The position numbers were made by a program, and so were the translations under genes. A DNA stretch of 64,000 nucleotides from contig NZ_CP082286.1 in the NCBI RefSeq assembly GCF_019880245.1, positions 1,382,521 to 1,446,520 of the forward strand, written 5' to 3'. Under the pieces are notes generated by a model. It saw nothing but the letters and a program-made list of their open reading frames with translations, searched no databases and was not told the DNA's origin. Positions 24,650-32,940 of the stretch are shown in pieces. Numbering within the stretch: the stretch's first letter is position 1; the number at the start of each line of letters is the position of its first letter. The stretch comes from Halobaculum roseum. GTDB taxonomy: Archaea; Halobacteriota; Halobacteria; Halobacteriales; Haloferacaceae.

Positions 24650-26185
24650 TTATTCGCTTTCGCTTCGGGATTCGGCGGATCCGTCCGCGTCGTCGACCGC
24701 GTCAGCGTGTGCGTCGGCGTGCAGATCCTCCAGCGTCACCGACTCGGGGACGACCCCGAGCGCGCCCGCGCTCCACCCCTCGTGTGCGAGCGTCACGTCC
24801 GTGTCGGGGTTCGCCTCGACGAGCGCCCGGACCCCCTCGGCGGCGGCGCGCTCGGCGGCGGCGTCGGTGCGGTCGGGCACCTCCGCGGTGAGCGGGTACG
24901 TCTCCGAGAGGGCGCGGGGGAACGGACCGAACGGCGGCACGACGCGCCACACCTCGTCGTAGTCGTGGTCCGAAGGCTCGCCGTACTCCGAACACAGCAG
25001 GGAGTCGGGAACGGACAAGCGCGCGAGGCGGTCGTGGTGGCGCCGAACCTCGGGGCGGTCGGCCGACTCGTGGGAGAGCCCGAAGAACGTACCCTTGGAG
25101 GCGCTGTCGATGCGCTCCAGTTGGTCGGCGTGATCGAGGAGGGCGCGGTAGCCGTCGGCCATCGCGGGGTGGCCGCGGGCGCGCCGCTCGACGAGTTCGA
25201 GCAGGTCGCCGTCGCGGATGGCCTGCTTCACCCGGCGTAGTTCCTCGAAGGTGACGTGGAGGTTGTGCTCCGCGAGGAGTGCCTCGCGCTCGTCGCCCTG
25301 TGCGGCCCGGAGCTCCTCGGGCGTGTGCTCGTGGCAGATGGGACACGAGCACGGTAGGTACTCCAGATCGTCCAGTTGCTCGGTGCCGGAGACGGTGAGG
25401 TAGCGGCCGTCGCGCGCCATCAGCGCGTAGGCGGCCGAGTCGAACAGGTCGCAGCCGAGCGCGACCGCCAGCGCGAACATCATGGGGTGACCCGCACCGA
25501 ACAGGTGAACGGGACAGTCCTCGCTCAGTCCGCGTTTCGCGGCGGCGACGGCGTCGACCATGTCGTCGTAGCGGTAGCTGTTCATCATCGGGACGACCGC
25601 GCCGACCGGGAACACGTCGAGATCCGTCGCGGCAGCCTCGCGGCCGGCCTGCTCGCGTAGGTCCGGGTAGGTGCTCCCCTGCACGGGCGCGTTGACCAGC
25701 ATGTCGCCGACGTCGACCGCCTCGGCGTCGGCGAGCGCCTGTCGGGTGACCTCCAGGTCCGATTCGGCCCGCTCGCGGCTCGCGTCCGGCGGGGTGGGAA
25801 TGTCGACCGGGGTTCCGATGTCGCTGCCGATGTCGTGCTGGAACTCCAGAATCTCCGTCGTCGTCGTGTCGATCTCGCCGTACTCCGCGAGCTGGAAGCT
25901 CCCCGAGTCGGTCATGATCGCGCCGTCGAAGCCGAGCATGTCGTGGAGCCCCTCCTCCAAGGCCCGCTCGCGCACGTCCTCGGTCGTGCGGATGATGTAG
26001 GAGTTGGTGATCAGCATGTCCGCGCCGAACTCCGAGCGGAGCCGGCCCGGATCGATCGTCTCGATGTTTGGGTTGATCACCGGGAGGAGCGCGGGCGTCT
26101 CGACGGTGACGCCGGCGCGGGGGACGGTCAACTCCCCGATGCGACCGGCGGCGTCGTGGTCCCGGATCTCGAAGTGCTCGCGCAT
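24650..26185 (-). CDS. tgtA: tRNA-guanine(15) transglycosylase TgtA
   Basis: The 511-residue enzyme exchanges guanine 15 in the tRNA D-loop for preQ0, the first tRNA-bound step of archaeosine synthesis. [12 protein letters not shown] near 55, the catalytic MTDSGSFQL near 91-99, [13 protein letters not shown] near 171, and the zinc ligands [11 protein letters not shown] near 279 match archaeal TGT. The C-terminal region is shorter and more acidic than in PUA-bearing homologues; the PUA domain is on ArcS next door. The ATG at 26185 gives the standard N-terminus (MREHFEI); upstream in-frame starts would only add Arg-rich low-complexity sequence. Confidence 0.93.
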   Translation of the reverse strand: MREHFEIRDHDAAGRIGELTVPRAGVTVETPALLPVINPNIETIDPGRLRSEFGADMLITNSYIIRTTEDVRERALEEGLHDMLGFDGAIMTDSGSFQLAEYGEIDTTTTEILEFQHDIGSDIGTPVDIPTPPDASRERAESDLEVTRQALADAEAVDVGDMLVNAPVQGSTYPDLREQAGREAAATDLDVFPVGAVVPMMNSYRYDDMVDAVAAAKRGLSEDCPVHLFGAGHPMMFALAVALGCDLFDSAAYALMARDGRYLTVSGTEQLDDLEYLPCSCPICHEHTPEELRAAQGDEREALLAEHNLHVTFEELRRVKQAIRDGDLLELVERRARGHPAMADGYRALLDHADQLERIDSASKGTFFGLSHESADRPEVRRHHDRLARLSVPDSLLCSEYGEPSDHDYDEVWRVVPPFGPFPRALSETYPLTAEVPDRTDAAAERAAAEGVRALVEANPDTDVTLAHEGWSAGALGVVPESVTLEDLHADAHADAVDDADGSAESRSESE

Positions 26186-26477
26186 TGTGGCGAGGTTCCC
26201 GGGAACGCGAGTAAGGGTGTCGCTCCGACGCCGTCGCTGTGGGTGGGGGCGAACGGACGACACGCGGGGCGGCATCGGTCGGGACCGTCGCCGACGACGG
26301 GATGTGTCCGGTCGAGAACCGAACGCGGTCACCGACCGACTCGCGCGGGGCGGGCGTGTCGTCGCGTCGCGGCACGCCCCGCGGCGGGTCAGTGCACGGG
26401 TGCGACGGGGTGGTCCCGTCATCGGTGAAGAACCCTCGGACGTTCGATGGGCGGATTGCCGGCGACCGGATGTAGGA
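26186..26477. other. Spacer with no gene seen
   Basis: The 292 bases between the tgtA start and the CPBP gene end carry several short open frames that are arginine- and glycine-rich translations of G+C-rich DNA, with no start context or family resemblance. I see no hairpin array, tRNA or strong repeat. It should contain the tgtA promoter near 26190-26225. Confidence 0.5.
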
Positions 26478-27311
26478 TCAGACGAGCGGGACGGCCCCGA
26501 GCAGGTCGGCGAACGCCATGGTCGCGGCCTGCTCCGTCGACCCCGCCTCGGGGCCGTATACGACGACGATGTACAGCCCCGCGAACAGCACGGCGTCGTA
26601 GGCGCCGTGGATGAACGAGGGGACGACGAGGTTGTCGGTGTACTCGTAGGTCGCGCCGAACACGAGCGTCAGCGTCGAGAGGATGCCGATCGTGACGATC
26701 CGGCCGGGCGCGGCGCCGGTGAGCGCGACGTAGTGGACCGCCCCGAAGATGACGCTCGCGAGGGGGATCGCGACCCACGGCGAGAACGCCTCGCGGAGTC
26801 GGTCCTGGACGACGCCGCGGAACAGGATCTCCTCGCCCGGGCCGATGAAGACGAACGCCGCGGGGATGAGCAACAGCAACACCTCCGGGTTCTCCGCGCC
26901 GATCTGTGCGACCTCGTTCTCGGCGGTCGGCGCGCCGGCCTGCTGGACCGCCGCGCTCGCCGCGATCAGGATCGCCAGCGACCCGAAGAAGCCGCCGACG
27001 GCGACGGCGATATCCCGGAGCGTCGGGACCCGAAACAGCGACAGCGGCGACCGACCGGTCCGGATCAGGTAGATCGAGGCGACGCCGCCGAAGGAGATCC
27101 CCTGCACGAGCACGAGCGACAGGCCGATGAGCACCAGCGGTGACGGCTGATAGCCGACGATGCCGAGCGCGATCAACACGACGAGGACGATGATCCCCGC
27201 CGCCAGGATGCCCGAGAAGCCGATCGCGGGCGCGACGACGAGAGCCTGTATCCGCGGGTCCAGCGACCGGAACCACGCGATCAGCGACTGGAGCGGGGCG
27301 AACGAGACCAT
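26478..27311 (-). CDS. CPBP-family intramembrane metalloprotease
   Basis: The 277-residue polytopic membrane protein has the CPBP (CAAX protease/bacteriocin-processing) signature: EE at 160-161 followed by R165 in [10 protein letters not shown], then FGAVH with His193, then HGAYD with His235 and Asp239. These residues form the intramembrane zinc site. About seven or eight hydrophobic helices surround it. Substrates of archaeal CPBP proteases are mostly unknown; prenylated or lipid-anchored peptides are possible. The ATG at 27311 starts just before the first helix; an in-frame ATG at 27359 would add 16 polar residues. Confidence 0.85.
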   Translation of the reverse strand: MVSFAPLQSLIAWFRSLDPRIQALVVAPAIGFSGILAAGIIVLVVLIALGIVGYQPSPLVLIGLSLVLVQGISFGGVASIYLIRTGRSPLSLFRVPTLRDIAVAVGGFFGSLAILIAASAAVQQAGAPTAENEVAQIGAENPEVLLLLIPAAFVFIGPGEEILFRGVVQDRLREAFSPWVAIPLASVIFGAVHYVALTGAAPGRIVTIGILSTLTLVFGATYEYTDNLVVPSFIHGAYDAVLFAGLYIVVVYGPEAGSTEQAATMAFADLLGAVPLV

Positions 27312-27397
27312 ACCCGACCTCCGGGTGCCTCCGTGAAAGACCTGACCCAGCGACGACATCCAGTCTAGCGCCGGGAGCCCTTCGGGAGCCGGGGCGC

Positions 27398-28054
27398 TTA
27401 CTCCGCGTCGCTTCCGTCGTGGGCCCCTTCGTACAGCGAGACGCCGAGGACGGCGCGACCGTCGCGGACCTCGCCCGCGAACACCGCATCGCGGAAGCGG
27501 TCGTAGTCGGCGGTCGCCGGACGGATGCTCTCGTTGAAATCGAGTTCGAGGTCCGCCGACGGGGTGCACCCGCGTGCGAGGAAGTAGTGATGCACGGAGT
27601 TCGCGAAGCCGTTCGCGGGTTCGATCGCCCGGAGCCGGTCGATCGACTCGGCCTCGTATCCGGTCTCCTCGCGGAGTTCCCGCCGCGCGGCGGCGGCCAG
27701 ATCCGCGTCGTCGTCCTCGACGCCGCCGGCGGGGAGCCCGCGGTTCACCCGCCCGACGGCCTGGCGCCACTCCTCGACGAGCACCACGTCGCCGTCGGGG
27801 GTCAACGGCAGGATCACGACCGTCCGTGGCTCGTCGACGTAGTGGAAATCAGTCTCGGTGCCGTCGGGCAGGCGAACGTCGTCGCGGCGCACGTCGAAGC
27901 CGGGACACGAGTAGTCGATGTCGCTGTCGAGCGTCTCCCACGCGAGGTCGTCCGCGTCGGTGCTGTCGCCGCGGTCGGCGGCGGCGACGTTGCCGTCGAT
28001 GTCACCGCCGTCGCCCATGTCACCGCCGCCGTCGTCGATGTCGTCGTCGCTCAT
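27398..28054 (-). CDS. Nudix hydrolase, ADP-ribose pyrophosphatase-like
   Basis: The 218-residue protein has an acidic, low-complexity N-terminus (about 45 residues) and a Nudix domain resembling ADP-ribose pyrophosphatases (HYVDEPRTVVILPLTPDGDVVLVEEWR near 85-110, then the helix AAARRELREETGY). The Nudix box is near-canonical but has Ala in place of the first conserved Glu of GX5EX7REUXEEXGU; the catalytic REL-EE core is kept. ANGFANSVHHYFLA near 160 also fits the family. Expected reaction is hydrolysis of ADP-ribose or a related nucleoside diphosphate. It lies between divergent-function neighbours, all leftward. Confidence 0.85.
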   Translation of the reverse strand: MSDDDIDDGGGDMGDGGDIDGNVAAADRGDSTDADDLAWETLDSDIDYSCPGFDVRRDDVRLPDGTETDFHYVDEPRTVVILPLTPDGDVVLVEEWRQAVGRVNRGLPAGGVEDDDADLAAAARRELREETGYEAESIDRLRAIEPANGFANSVHHYFLARGCTPSADLELDFNESIRPATADYDRFRDAVFAGEVRDGRAVLGVSLYEGAHDGSDAE

Positions 28055-28109
28055 CGGGTTCGGGTCGGTGGGCCGCCGGGAAAAGCGTGACAGAAGTCGG
28101 TTGCGTGCC

Positions 28110-29495
28110 TCAGCTCCCCAATCGCGTCCGAACCGCGGTGGCGCCGCCCGCGAGCACGAGCGCCAGCGACACGAGGGTGAGCCCGACCTGCGTCTCGCCG
28201 AACCACACCGGCGCCCACGGCGCGGCCGCGCGGACGCCGACGACGAGCGTCGAGAGCACCGGGATCCCGGATCCGCTCGCCGCACCGTCGTCGAGGTTCA
28301 CGCCGTCGCTCGTCGCCACCGGGAGGTCGCGCTCGGTCCCCTGGAACTCCCGCGGGACGCGGTCGGCCTCGTAGGGGATGCGCTCGGTCGGGTACGCCCA
28401 GACGGCGGTTCCGTTCTCGTCGATCTCGACGACCCGCTTGTTCAGGGTGTCCGTGATCAGCGTGTGGCCGTTCTCCAGGCGGTCGGCGTCACGCGGCCAA
28501 TGTAGCGAGCGGCCGTCGACGCTCGTCACGGTCCAGGCGGCCTCCCACTCGCCGTCGTCGTTCCGGTGGAGTTCGACGACGCGGTCGTTGTCCGAGTCGG
28601 CCACGAGCACCGCGGCGTCCTCGGAGACGGTCCGGTCGCCCGGCTCGCCCTCGATGCTCCCCGCGACCCACTGCGGGTTGTGCTGGTGATCGAGCACCTC
28701 GGGGTTCCCGCAGCGCACGTCGCCGTCGCCGTCGGTGTCCGCCAGTTGGCCGCTGCCGGTGCAGGAGTCGTCGGAGGAGCCCTCCTCGTCGGCGTTGATC
28801 ACCTCCACGACCTCGCTCCCGCCGTCGTCGGTGCGCTCGACGATCACGAGTTGGTTCGCGTTGCGGACGGAGACGAGGAACACGTCCTCCTCGATCCGGT
28901 CGATGTCGTTGATGTGGAGCCAGTCGGTGCGGGTGGGGTCCTCGGGCTCGTCGTACAGCTCCGAGGCGTTCCACGTCCACGTCACCTCGCCGTCCTCCAC
29001 GATCATGATCCGCTCGTTGTCCATGTCCGTCATGGCGAAGCCGCCGTCCGGGAGCGGCTCGGCGTCGTGGATCTCGCTGTTCGACTGCGAGCGGACCGGG
29101 AAGCTGTACTCCTCGACGACCGTCGCGCCGCCGTCGGCGTCGGGGTCGATCAGTCGGATCCCGGTGTGGGCGCACGGCGACTCGTACGGGCCGCACTCCT
29201 CGTAGCCGCTGTCCATGAACCCCGCGAGCACGCGCCCGTCGGAGAGCCGCTGCACGTCGAAGTAGCTGTCCGCGGAGTCCTCTCGCCACTCGACATCGGT
29301 GCCGTTGAGCAGGTAGGCGCTTCCGTGTTCGTGCCAGCCGGGACCGCCGCCCTGCGAGCCGACGAGCGTCGCTCGCTCGGCGCCGTCGTCGACGGCGGCC
29401 GTCGAGCGGTCCGGCGCGACCAGCGCGCTCCCGGCGACGGTCAATCCGAACAGGAGGACGCCCGCGAGGACCAACTCGACCGCACGTGTGCTCAT
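28110..29495 (-). CDS. Arylsulfotransferase-like membrane-anchored beta-propeller protein
   Basis: The 461-residue protein has an N-terminal signal anchor (about residues 8-28), a large extracellular domain and a C-terminal transmembrane helix (about 435-455). The domain shows repeating blades with His-bearing motifs: EIHDAEPLPDGGFAMTD near 165, DWLHINDIDRI near 215, VLDHQHNPQWV near 300 and DADRLENGHTLITDT near 365. This pattern is that of arylsulfotransferase (ASST) family beta-propellers. Sulfotransferase activity is not assured; many haloarchaeal members are uncharacterised. The ATG at 29495 is chosen because it starts the signal anchor; further upstream the frame crosses a tandem repeat. 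Confidence 0.75.
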   Translation of the reverse strand: MSTRAVELVLAGVLLFGLTVAGSALVAPDRSTAAVDDGAERATLVGSQGGGPGWHEHGSAYLLNGTDVEWREDSADSYFDVQRLSDGRVLAGFMDSGYEECGPYESPCAHTGIRLIDPDADGGATVVEEYSFPVRSQSNSEIHDAEPLPDGGFAMTDMDNERIMIVEDGEVTWTWNASELYDEPEDPTRTDWLHINDIDRIEEDVFLVSVRNANQLVIVERTDDGGSEVVEVINADEEGSSDDSCTGSGQLADTDGDGDVRCGNPEVLDHQHNPQWVAGSIEGEPGDRTVSEDAAVLVADSDNDRVVELHRNDDGEWEAAWTVTSVDGRSLHWPRDADRLENGHTLITDTLNKRVVEIDENGTAVWAYPTERIPYEADRVPREFQGTERDLPVATSDGVNLDDGAASGSGIPVLSTLVVGVRAAAPWAPVWFGETQVGLTLVSLALVLAGGATAVRTRLGS

Positions 29496-29551
29496 CGGTG
29501 AACGCGAGCCATGCGCCGAGCAAAAGCCTTCGGTCTCGCGGTCCCTCGGGA

Positions 29552-29612
29552 CACGGGGTCTCCCCGGTAATCGGCACGGGGTCTCCCCGGTAATCGGCAC
29601 GGGGTCCCCCGA
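29552..29612. repeat. 23-base tandem repeat, about 2.6 copies
   Basis: The unit CACGGGGTCTCCCCGGTAATCGG begins at 29552, 29575 and, truncated, 29598. The two full copies are identical. Each unit contains GGGGTCTCCCC, a small inverted repeat. The array fills the space between the start of the arylsulfotransferase-like gene and the stop of the P-loop gene at 29613. Confidence 0.9.
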
Positions 29613-30110
29613 TCAAAACAGCGACCGCACCCGCGCGAGCGTCGCGTCGAGGTCGCCGGAGTTGTCGACGACGACCGGGTCCTCGACCGGCTCGAACTCC
29701 TCGCGGAGCAGGTCGTAGACATCGGTGTCGGCGTCCGAGGGGTCGTCCTCCCGCGACCGGATGCGGGCCTTCGCGGTCCGCTCGTCACATCGGACGCGGA
29801 CCAACCGGGCCGCGACGCCGCGACGCTCGGCGAGCGAGCGCGCCTCCCGCCGTCGGTTCGCCCGACGGAACGTCCCGTCGAGGACGACCGGGTCGCCGGC
29901 GGCGAGGCGGTCGTCCGCGCGCTCGAACAGCGCCTCGTACGTCCGCCGCGACTCCTCCTCGGTGTAGGACGGATCCGGGAAGAGCTCCTTGCGGACCACA
30001 TCGGTACGGAGGACCGTGGCGTCGAGGCGGTCGGCGACCGCCGACGCGACGGTCGACTTCCCCGCCCCGGGGAGCCCGCAGACGACGACGAGGCGCGTGG
30101 TGTCGGACAT
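29613..30110 (-). CDS. P-loop kinase-like AAA protein
   Basis: The 165-residue protein begins with a Walker A motif (CGLPGAGKST, residues 11-20) and has LRTDVVRKELF near 34 and VVLDGTFRRANRRREA near 74-89, the layout of small ATP-dependent kinases of the zeta-toxin/gluconate-kinase-like group that phosphorylate small molecules. VRVRCDERTAKARIRSR near 103-119 resembles a lid. Substrate is unknown. It is single-domain, with no antitoxin-like neighbour, so a toxin role is unlikely. Confidence 0.75.
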   Translation of the reverse strand: MSDTTRLVVVCGLPGAGKSTVASAVADRLDATVLRTDVVRKELFPDPSYTEEESRRTYEALFERADDRLAAGDPVVLDGTFRRANRRREARSLAERRGVAARLVRVRCDERTAKARIRSREDDPSDADTDVYDLLREEFEPVEDPVVVDNSGDLDATLARVRSLF

Positions 30111-30292
30111 CCGATTCCGTTCGTCCGGTCTCCGCTCGGGAACGAGTATCCGTCGGTTCGCCCGCGCCGGGACCCGACGGGTGCCCGTCGCCTCGTCCGG
30201 CGAAAATCAGACTCGATAAATTCAGCGATAAGCATTAAACGGAGATCCCGGAACGGAGAAACACTCCAGAACAGGGAGTGGACAACCACAGA

Positions 30293-30898
30293 ATGTTCGA
30301 ATTCATCACGGACGAGGAAGAGCGCGGGCAAGTTGGTATCGGGACGCTCATCGTGTTCATCGCGATGGTACTCGTGGCGGCGATCGCCGCGGGTGTCCTG
30401 ATCAACACCGCGGGCTTCCTCCAGAGCAAGTCGCAGGAAACGGGACAACAGAGCAGTAAGCAGGTCAGCGACCGCGTGCAGGAGGTCGCCACCGTCGGGA
30501 ACGTTAACAGTGCCGGCGACGCGGTCGACTACGTCAACGTGACGGTGACGCAGGCCGCCGGCGCCGGCGAGATCGACCTGCAGAACACCACGGTGACCTG
30601 GATCGGTCCGAGCGGGACCTACCAGCTGATCGCCGCCGCCGACTTCGACAACACGTCGGCAGCCACCGGCGAGACGTTCACCTACGACGTCGTCAAGGAC
30701 GGCGACGGCAGCGCGCCCGTCCTCAACGACAACGACGACCGACTGCAGTACATCTTCGACGTCGACCAGTTCGCCGGGAGTAACCTCGGCGAGGGCGACG
30801 AGGTGACGATCAAGGTCAACACGATGGCCGGCGCGACCACCGAGATCCGCTTCACCGTGCCCGAGTCGCTCGGGAACAAGGAAGCCGTCGAGCTGTAA
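30293..30898 (+). CDS. Archaellin (archaeal flagellin)
   Basis: The 201-residue protein has the class III archaellin signal: [22 protein letters not shown], where prepilin peptidase PibD/FlaK cuts next to RGQ/VGIG, followed by the hydrophobic helix [17 protein letters not shown] that packs in the filament core. The rest is a Thr/Asn/Asp-rich outer domain with NVT, NTT and NTS glycosylation sequons. It should polymerise into archaella or archaellum-like filaments. No arl/fla motor or chemotaxis genes are near, so it is a stand-alone archaellin. The ATG at 30293 is used; an upstream in-frame start would add only MDNHR. A+T-rich sequence at about 30207-30240 (CGATAAATTC, GCATTAAAC) is the likely promoter. 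Confidence 0.92.
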   Translation: MFEFITDEEERGQVGIGTLIVFIAMVLVAAIAAGVLINTAGFLQSKSQETGQQSSKQVSDRVQEVATVGNVNSAGDAVDYVNVTVTQAAGAGEIDLQNTTVTWIGPSGTYQLIAAADFDNTSAATGETFTYDVVKDGDGSAPVLNDNDDRLQYIFDVDQFAGSNLGEGDEVTIKVNTMAGATTEIRFTVPESLGNKEAVEL

Positions 30899-31075
30899 GT
30901 CGGCTCTCCCCCTTCTCTCGGTTCGCTTCGACGAGCAGTCACAACGATCGCCGGGCGGCCGGCCGGAGGGCGTTCGCGGCCGACGACGGCGAAGCGGTCG
31001 CATCCGGGGGCACGGCGCCGCGGGCGCCGCAAGCGCCGGATAACCAAGTTCCCCGCCGGCGTCTGTGAACGGGAG

Positions 31076-32299
31076 ATGAACGAGGACGACGGCGGGGGTG
31101 GCGACGGATCGTGGAGTAGACGAGGCGTCCTGACGGCGCTGGGGACCGGTGCCATCGCGGCGGCACTGGGCGAACCGACGGCGGCCGCGGCGTCCGATCC
31201 CGAGCCATCGTACGTCGTCGAGCAGGGGTCGACCTGCGTCCCGGTTCGTCCCGTTCAAGGGTCGGAAACCGCCGAGCAGTTCTACGAGTACCAGCTGCCG
31301 TCGCGATACGTCTCCGAGGAGAACGGCGCGGTCGTCGGCGACGAGGACCGATACAACTCGGCGGGAACGCGCGACCTCCAGCGCGCCGACACCAGCATCC
31401 TCTTGCTGTACGACGGCCCGGAGGGCGTGAGCCTGGTCGTCGTCCACGGCGGCCCGGACAGCCCCGACGGCGGGTCGGCGACGTTCACTTTCGACGGGCT
31501 CCCGACCGGCGGCGAGTGGGTCGTCGCCGACGACCTGTACGACGCCGACTCGAACTACGACCGGTGGAACGTCGACGGCGAGCCCCAGCGTATCGACTGG
31601 ACCTGGGCCGACGGCCGCACCGACGGCGGCGTCTTTCGCCCCCTCGGGGACGACCTCGACGCGACGATCGACCCCGCGTTCAACGAGGCCGCGGAACTGT
31701 TCGGCGTCTACTACGAAGGGCGCGTGACCGACTGGCAACTCCTCTCGGCGACCGACGACGGCGTCGAACGCGTGTCGCTGGCCCTCGACGAGCCGATCCG
31801 TGTGAGGGTCGGCACGTGCGGCTCCGACGGGACGGGCGGCGACGGGGACGACGATGATTCCGACGGCGATGAGGACACGCCGGACGACGACTCCGACGAT
31901 GACGAAGATCGCGAACGTGAGGACGGAGACGATGACGGCGATGACGACGAGGGCGACGAAGAGGAAGCGGACGACGACGAAGACCGCGAACGCGACAATG
32001 AGGACAGCGATGACGACGATGAGGATGAGGACGATGACGAGGACGAAGAGGCAGACGACGTTGGACCGCCGGACGATGCGGGACCACCCGACGACGCCGG
32101 TCCACCGGATGACGCGGGGCCGCCCGACGGAGCAGGACCACCCGAGGATGCCGGACCGCCCGACGGAGCAGGACCACCCGAGGATGCCGGACCGCCCGAG
32201 GATGCTGGACCACCCGACGACGCAGGTCCACCCAACGGCGGGGGACCGCCGGATGACGCCGGTCCCCCCGGTGACGACGATGACGAGGAGGACGACTGA
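31076..32299 (+). CDS. Tat-exported protein with acidic linker and GPP-repeat tail
   Basis: The 407-residue protein has a Tat signal (SRRGVLTALG from about residue 14, cleavage probably after ...PTAAAA near 39). Residues about 45-245 form a folded domain with a conserved-looking N-terminus (YVVEQGSTCVPVRPVQG) and paired blocks such as SLVVVHGGPDSPDGGSATFTFDG. Residues about 250-335 are almost all Asp/Glu with a few Arg. The last 75 residues are 12 GPP triplets, mostly in a six-residue unit DDAGPP or EDAGPP. There is no C-terminal anchor. The tail may be an extended spacer or salt-tolerant stalk. The folded domain is common in haloarchaeal exported proteins but its function is unknown. Confidence 0.75.
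   Translation: MNEDDGGGGDGSWSRRGVLTALGTGAIAAALGEPTAAAASDPEPSYVVEQGSTCVPVRPVQGSETAEQFYEYQLPSRYVSEENGAVVGDEDRYNSAGTRDLQRADTSILLLYDGPEGVSLVVVHGGPDSPDGGSATFTFDGLPTGGEWVVADDLYDADSNYDRWNVDGEPQRIDWTWADGRTDGGVFRPLGDDLDATIDPAFNEAAELFGVYYEGRVTDWQLLSATDDGVERVSLALDEPIRVRVGTCGSDGTGGDGDDDDSDGDEDTPDDDSDDDEDREREDGDDDGDDDEGDEEEADDDEDRERDNEDSDDDDEDEDDDEDEEADDVGPPDDAGPPDDAGPPDDAGPPDGAGPPEDAGPPDGAGPPEDAGPPEDAGPPDDAGPPNGGGPPDDAGPPGDDDDEEDD
32064..32270 (+). repeat. 18-base in-frame tandem repeats encoding DDAGPP units
   Basis: About 11 units of 18 bases encode the GPP-rich tail of the Tat-exported protein. Within them the 36-base block encoding DGAGPPEDAGPP occurs twice in near-identical form (around 32136-32207), evidence of a recent duplication. 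Unit length is a multiple of three, so copy-number change would alter tail length without a frameshift. Confidence 0.85.
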
Positions 32300-32322
32300 A
32301 CACTGAACCCTCTCCGAAACTG

Positions 32323-32350
32323 GAAATGCGGGAGAAGTGGGCCGGCGCGA
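32323..32350. repeat. Left attachment site (attL), 28-bp direct repeat
   Basis: GAAATGCGGGAGAAGTGGGC plus eight more bases (CGGCGCGA) is identical to 37157-37184. Five further bases just left (GAAAC) also match at the same distance with two mismatches between. Only 13 bases of the tRNA 3' end are present here, so this is the copy without a tRNA gene. Confidence 0.9.
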
Positions 32351-32615
32351 TAGCTATCTGGGGTGACAGAATCCTCGAATATATCGGCGGAAATGATGGC
32401 GAGAGAGTCAGTGAGGTCGGTGACCACGAGCTATTCAGAGTCGGCAACTCGCAGATTCCTTATAAGCTCAAGAAGCTTGGTGGTCACGGACTTCCCGGAG
32501 TGTTGGGGGCGCCTACGTGATCACAGAGGAGGGGAAACAGTATCTCGCGGGCGAACTCGACGCCGGCGACCTCGTAGATGAGAGCGAGGAGAGCAACGGG
32601 GAGGCCGCCGCGTAG
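32326..32615 (+). pseudogene. phiH1-repressor-like winged-helix gene, frameshifted
   Basis: The frame from ATG 32326 reads a winged-helix protein of the haloviral phiH1 repressor type (IWGDRILEYIGGNDGERVSEVG, then PYKLKKLGGHGLPGVLG) and hits a stop at 32518. The expected continuation GAYVITEEGKQYLAGELDAG is found in another frame and runs to a stop at 32613-32615. One extra base in the GGGGG run near 32503-32508 would join them, so there is a single-base deletion or a sequencing error there. The ATG lies inside the attachment core, so integration decides what lies upstream of this gene. Confidence 0.75.
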
Positions 32616-32618
32616 TCC

Positions 32619-32939
32619 ATGCGATGGCACGGCGACTGGATGCAGGGACTCGATGAGCGCGTGCTGGAGCGACTCGCCGAGCAGGGAAACGCTCCCGCGA
32701 GGATGATCGCCTCGGATATCGACGAGCCGCGGCTTCGCGTCGCGCGGCTGTGTAAGGTGCTCGCGGAGGCTGAATTCATCGAACGTGAGGAGCGTGAGGG
32801 CTTCGCCGACGAGCGGTATATCACGAGTTGGGGGCTGCTGTATCTGGCAGGCGAGTTGAATGCAGAGCTGCGTCGCCCCGAGCCTGGGATGCGGCCGGGC
32901 GGTCGGATTCGGCCCGGGTGGTACACGGGCTTCAGCTAA
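32619..32939 (+). CDS. Winged-helix DNA-binding protein, phiH1-repressor-like
   Basis: The 106-residue protein has a winged-helix pattern: MRWHGDWMQGLDERVLERLAEQGNAPARMIA, then DEPRLRVARLCKVLAEAEFIERE and a wing-like DERYITSWGLLYLAGEL. This resembles small haloarchaeal and haloviral repressors. It begins 3 bases after the frameshifted relative at 32326-32615, with GGGGAGG about 15 bases before the ATG, and may now be the element's only working repressor. It has host-like high G+C. Its stop (32939) is one base from the stop of the convergent A+T-rich operon. Confidence 0.75.
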   Translation: MRWHGDWMQGLDERVLERLAEQGNAPARMIASDIDEPRLRVARLCKVLAEAEFIEREEREGFADERYITSWGLLYLAGELNAELRRPEPGMRPGGRIRPGWYTGFS

Positions 32940-32940
32940 A

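Noticed and set aside
29552-29612. CRISPR array
   Set aside because: The 23-base copies are directly adjacent with no spacers; the same is true of 46841-46908 and 38031-38090.
29613-30110. Zeta-type toxin
   Set aside because: The kinase-like fold is similar, but there is no epsilon-like or other antitoxin gene beside it.
32064-32270. Collagen-like triple helix
   Set aside because: Glycine recurs every six residues, not every third, so the G-X-Y pattern is not met.
32323-32350. Second tRNA gene at the left repeat
   Set aside because: Only 13 bases of the tRNA 3' end are present; no cloverleaf can form.
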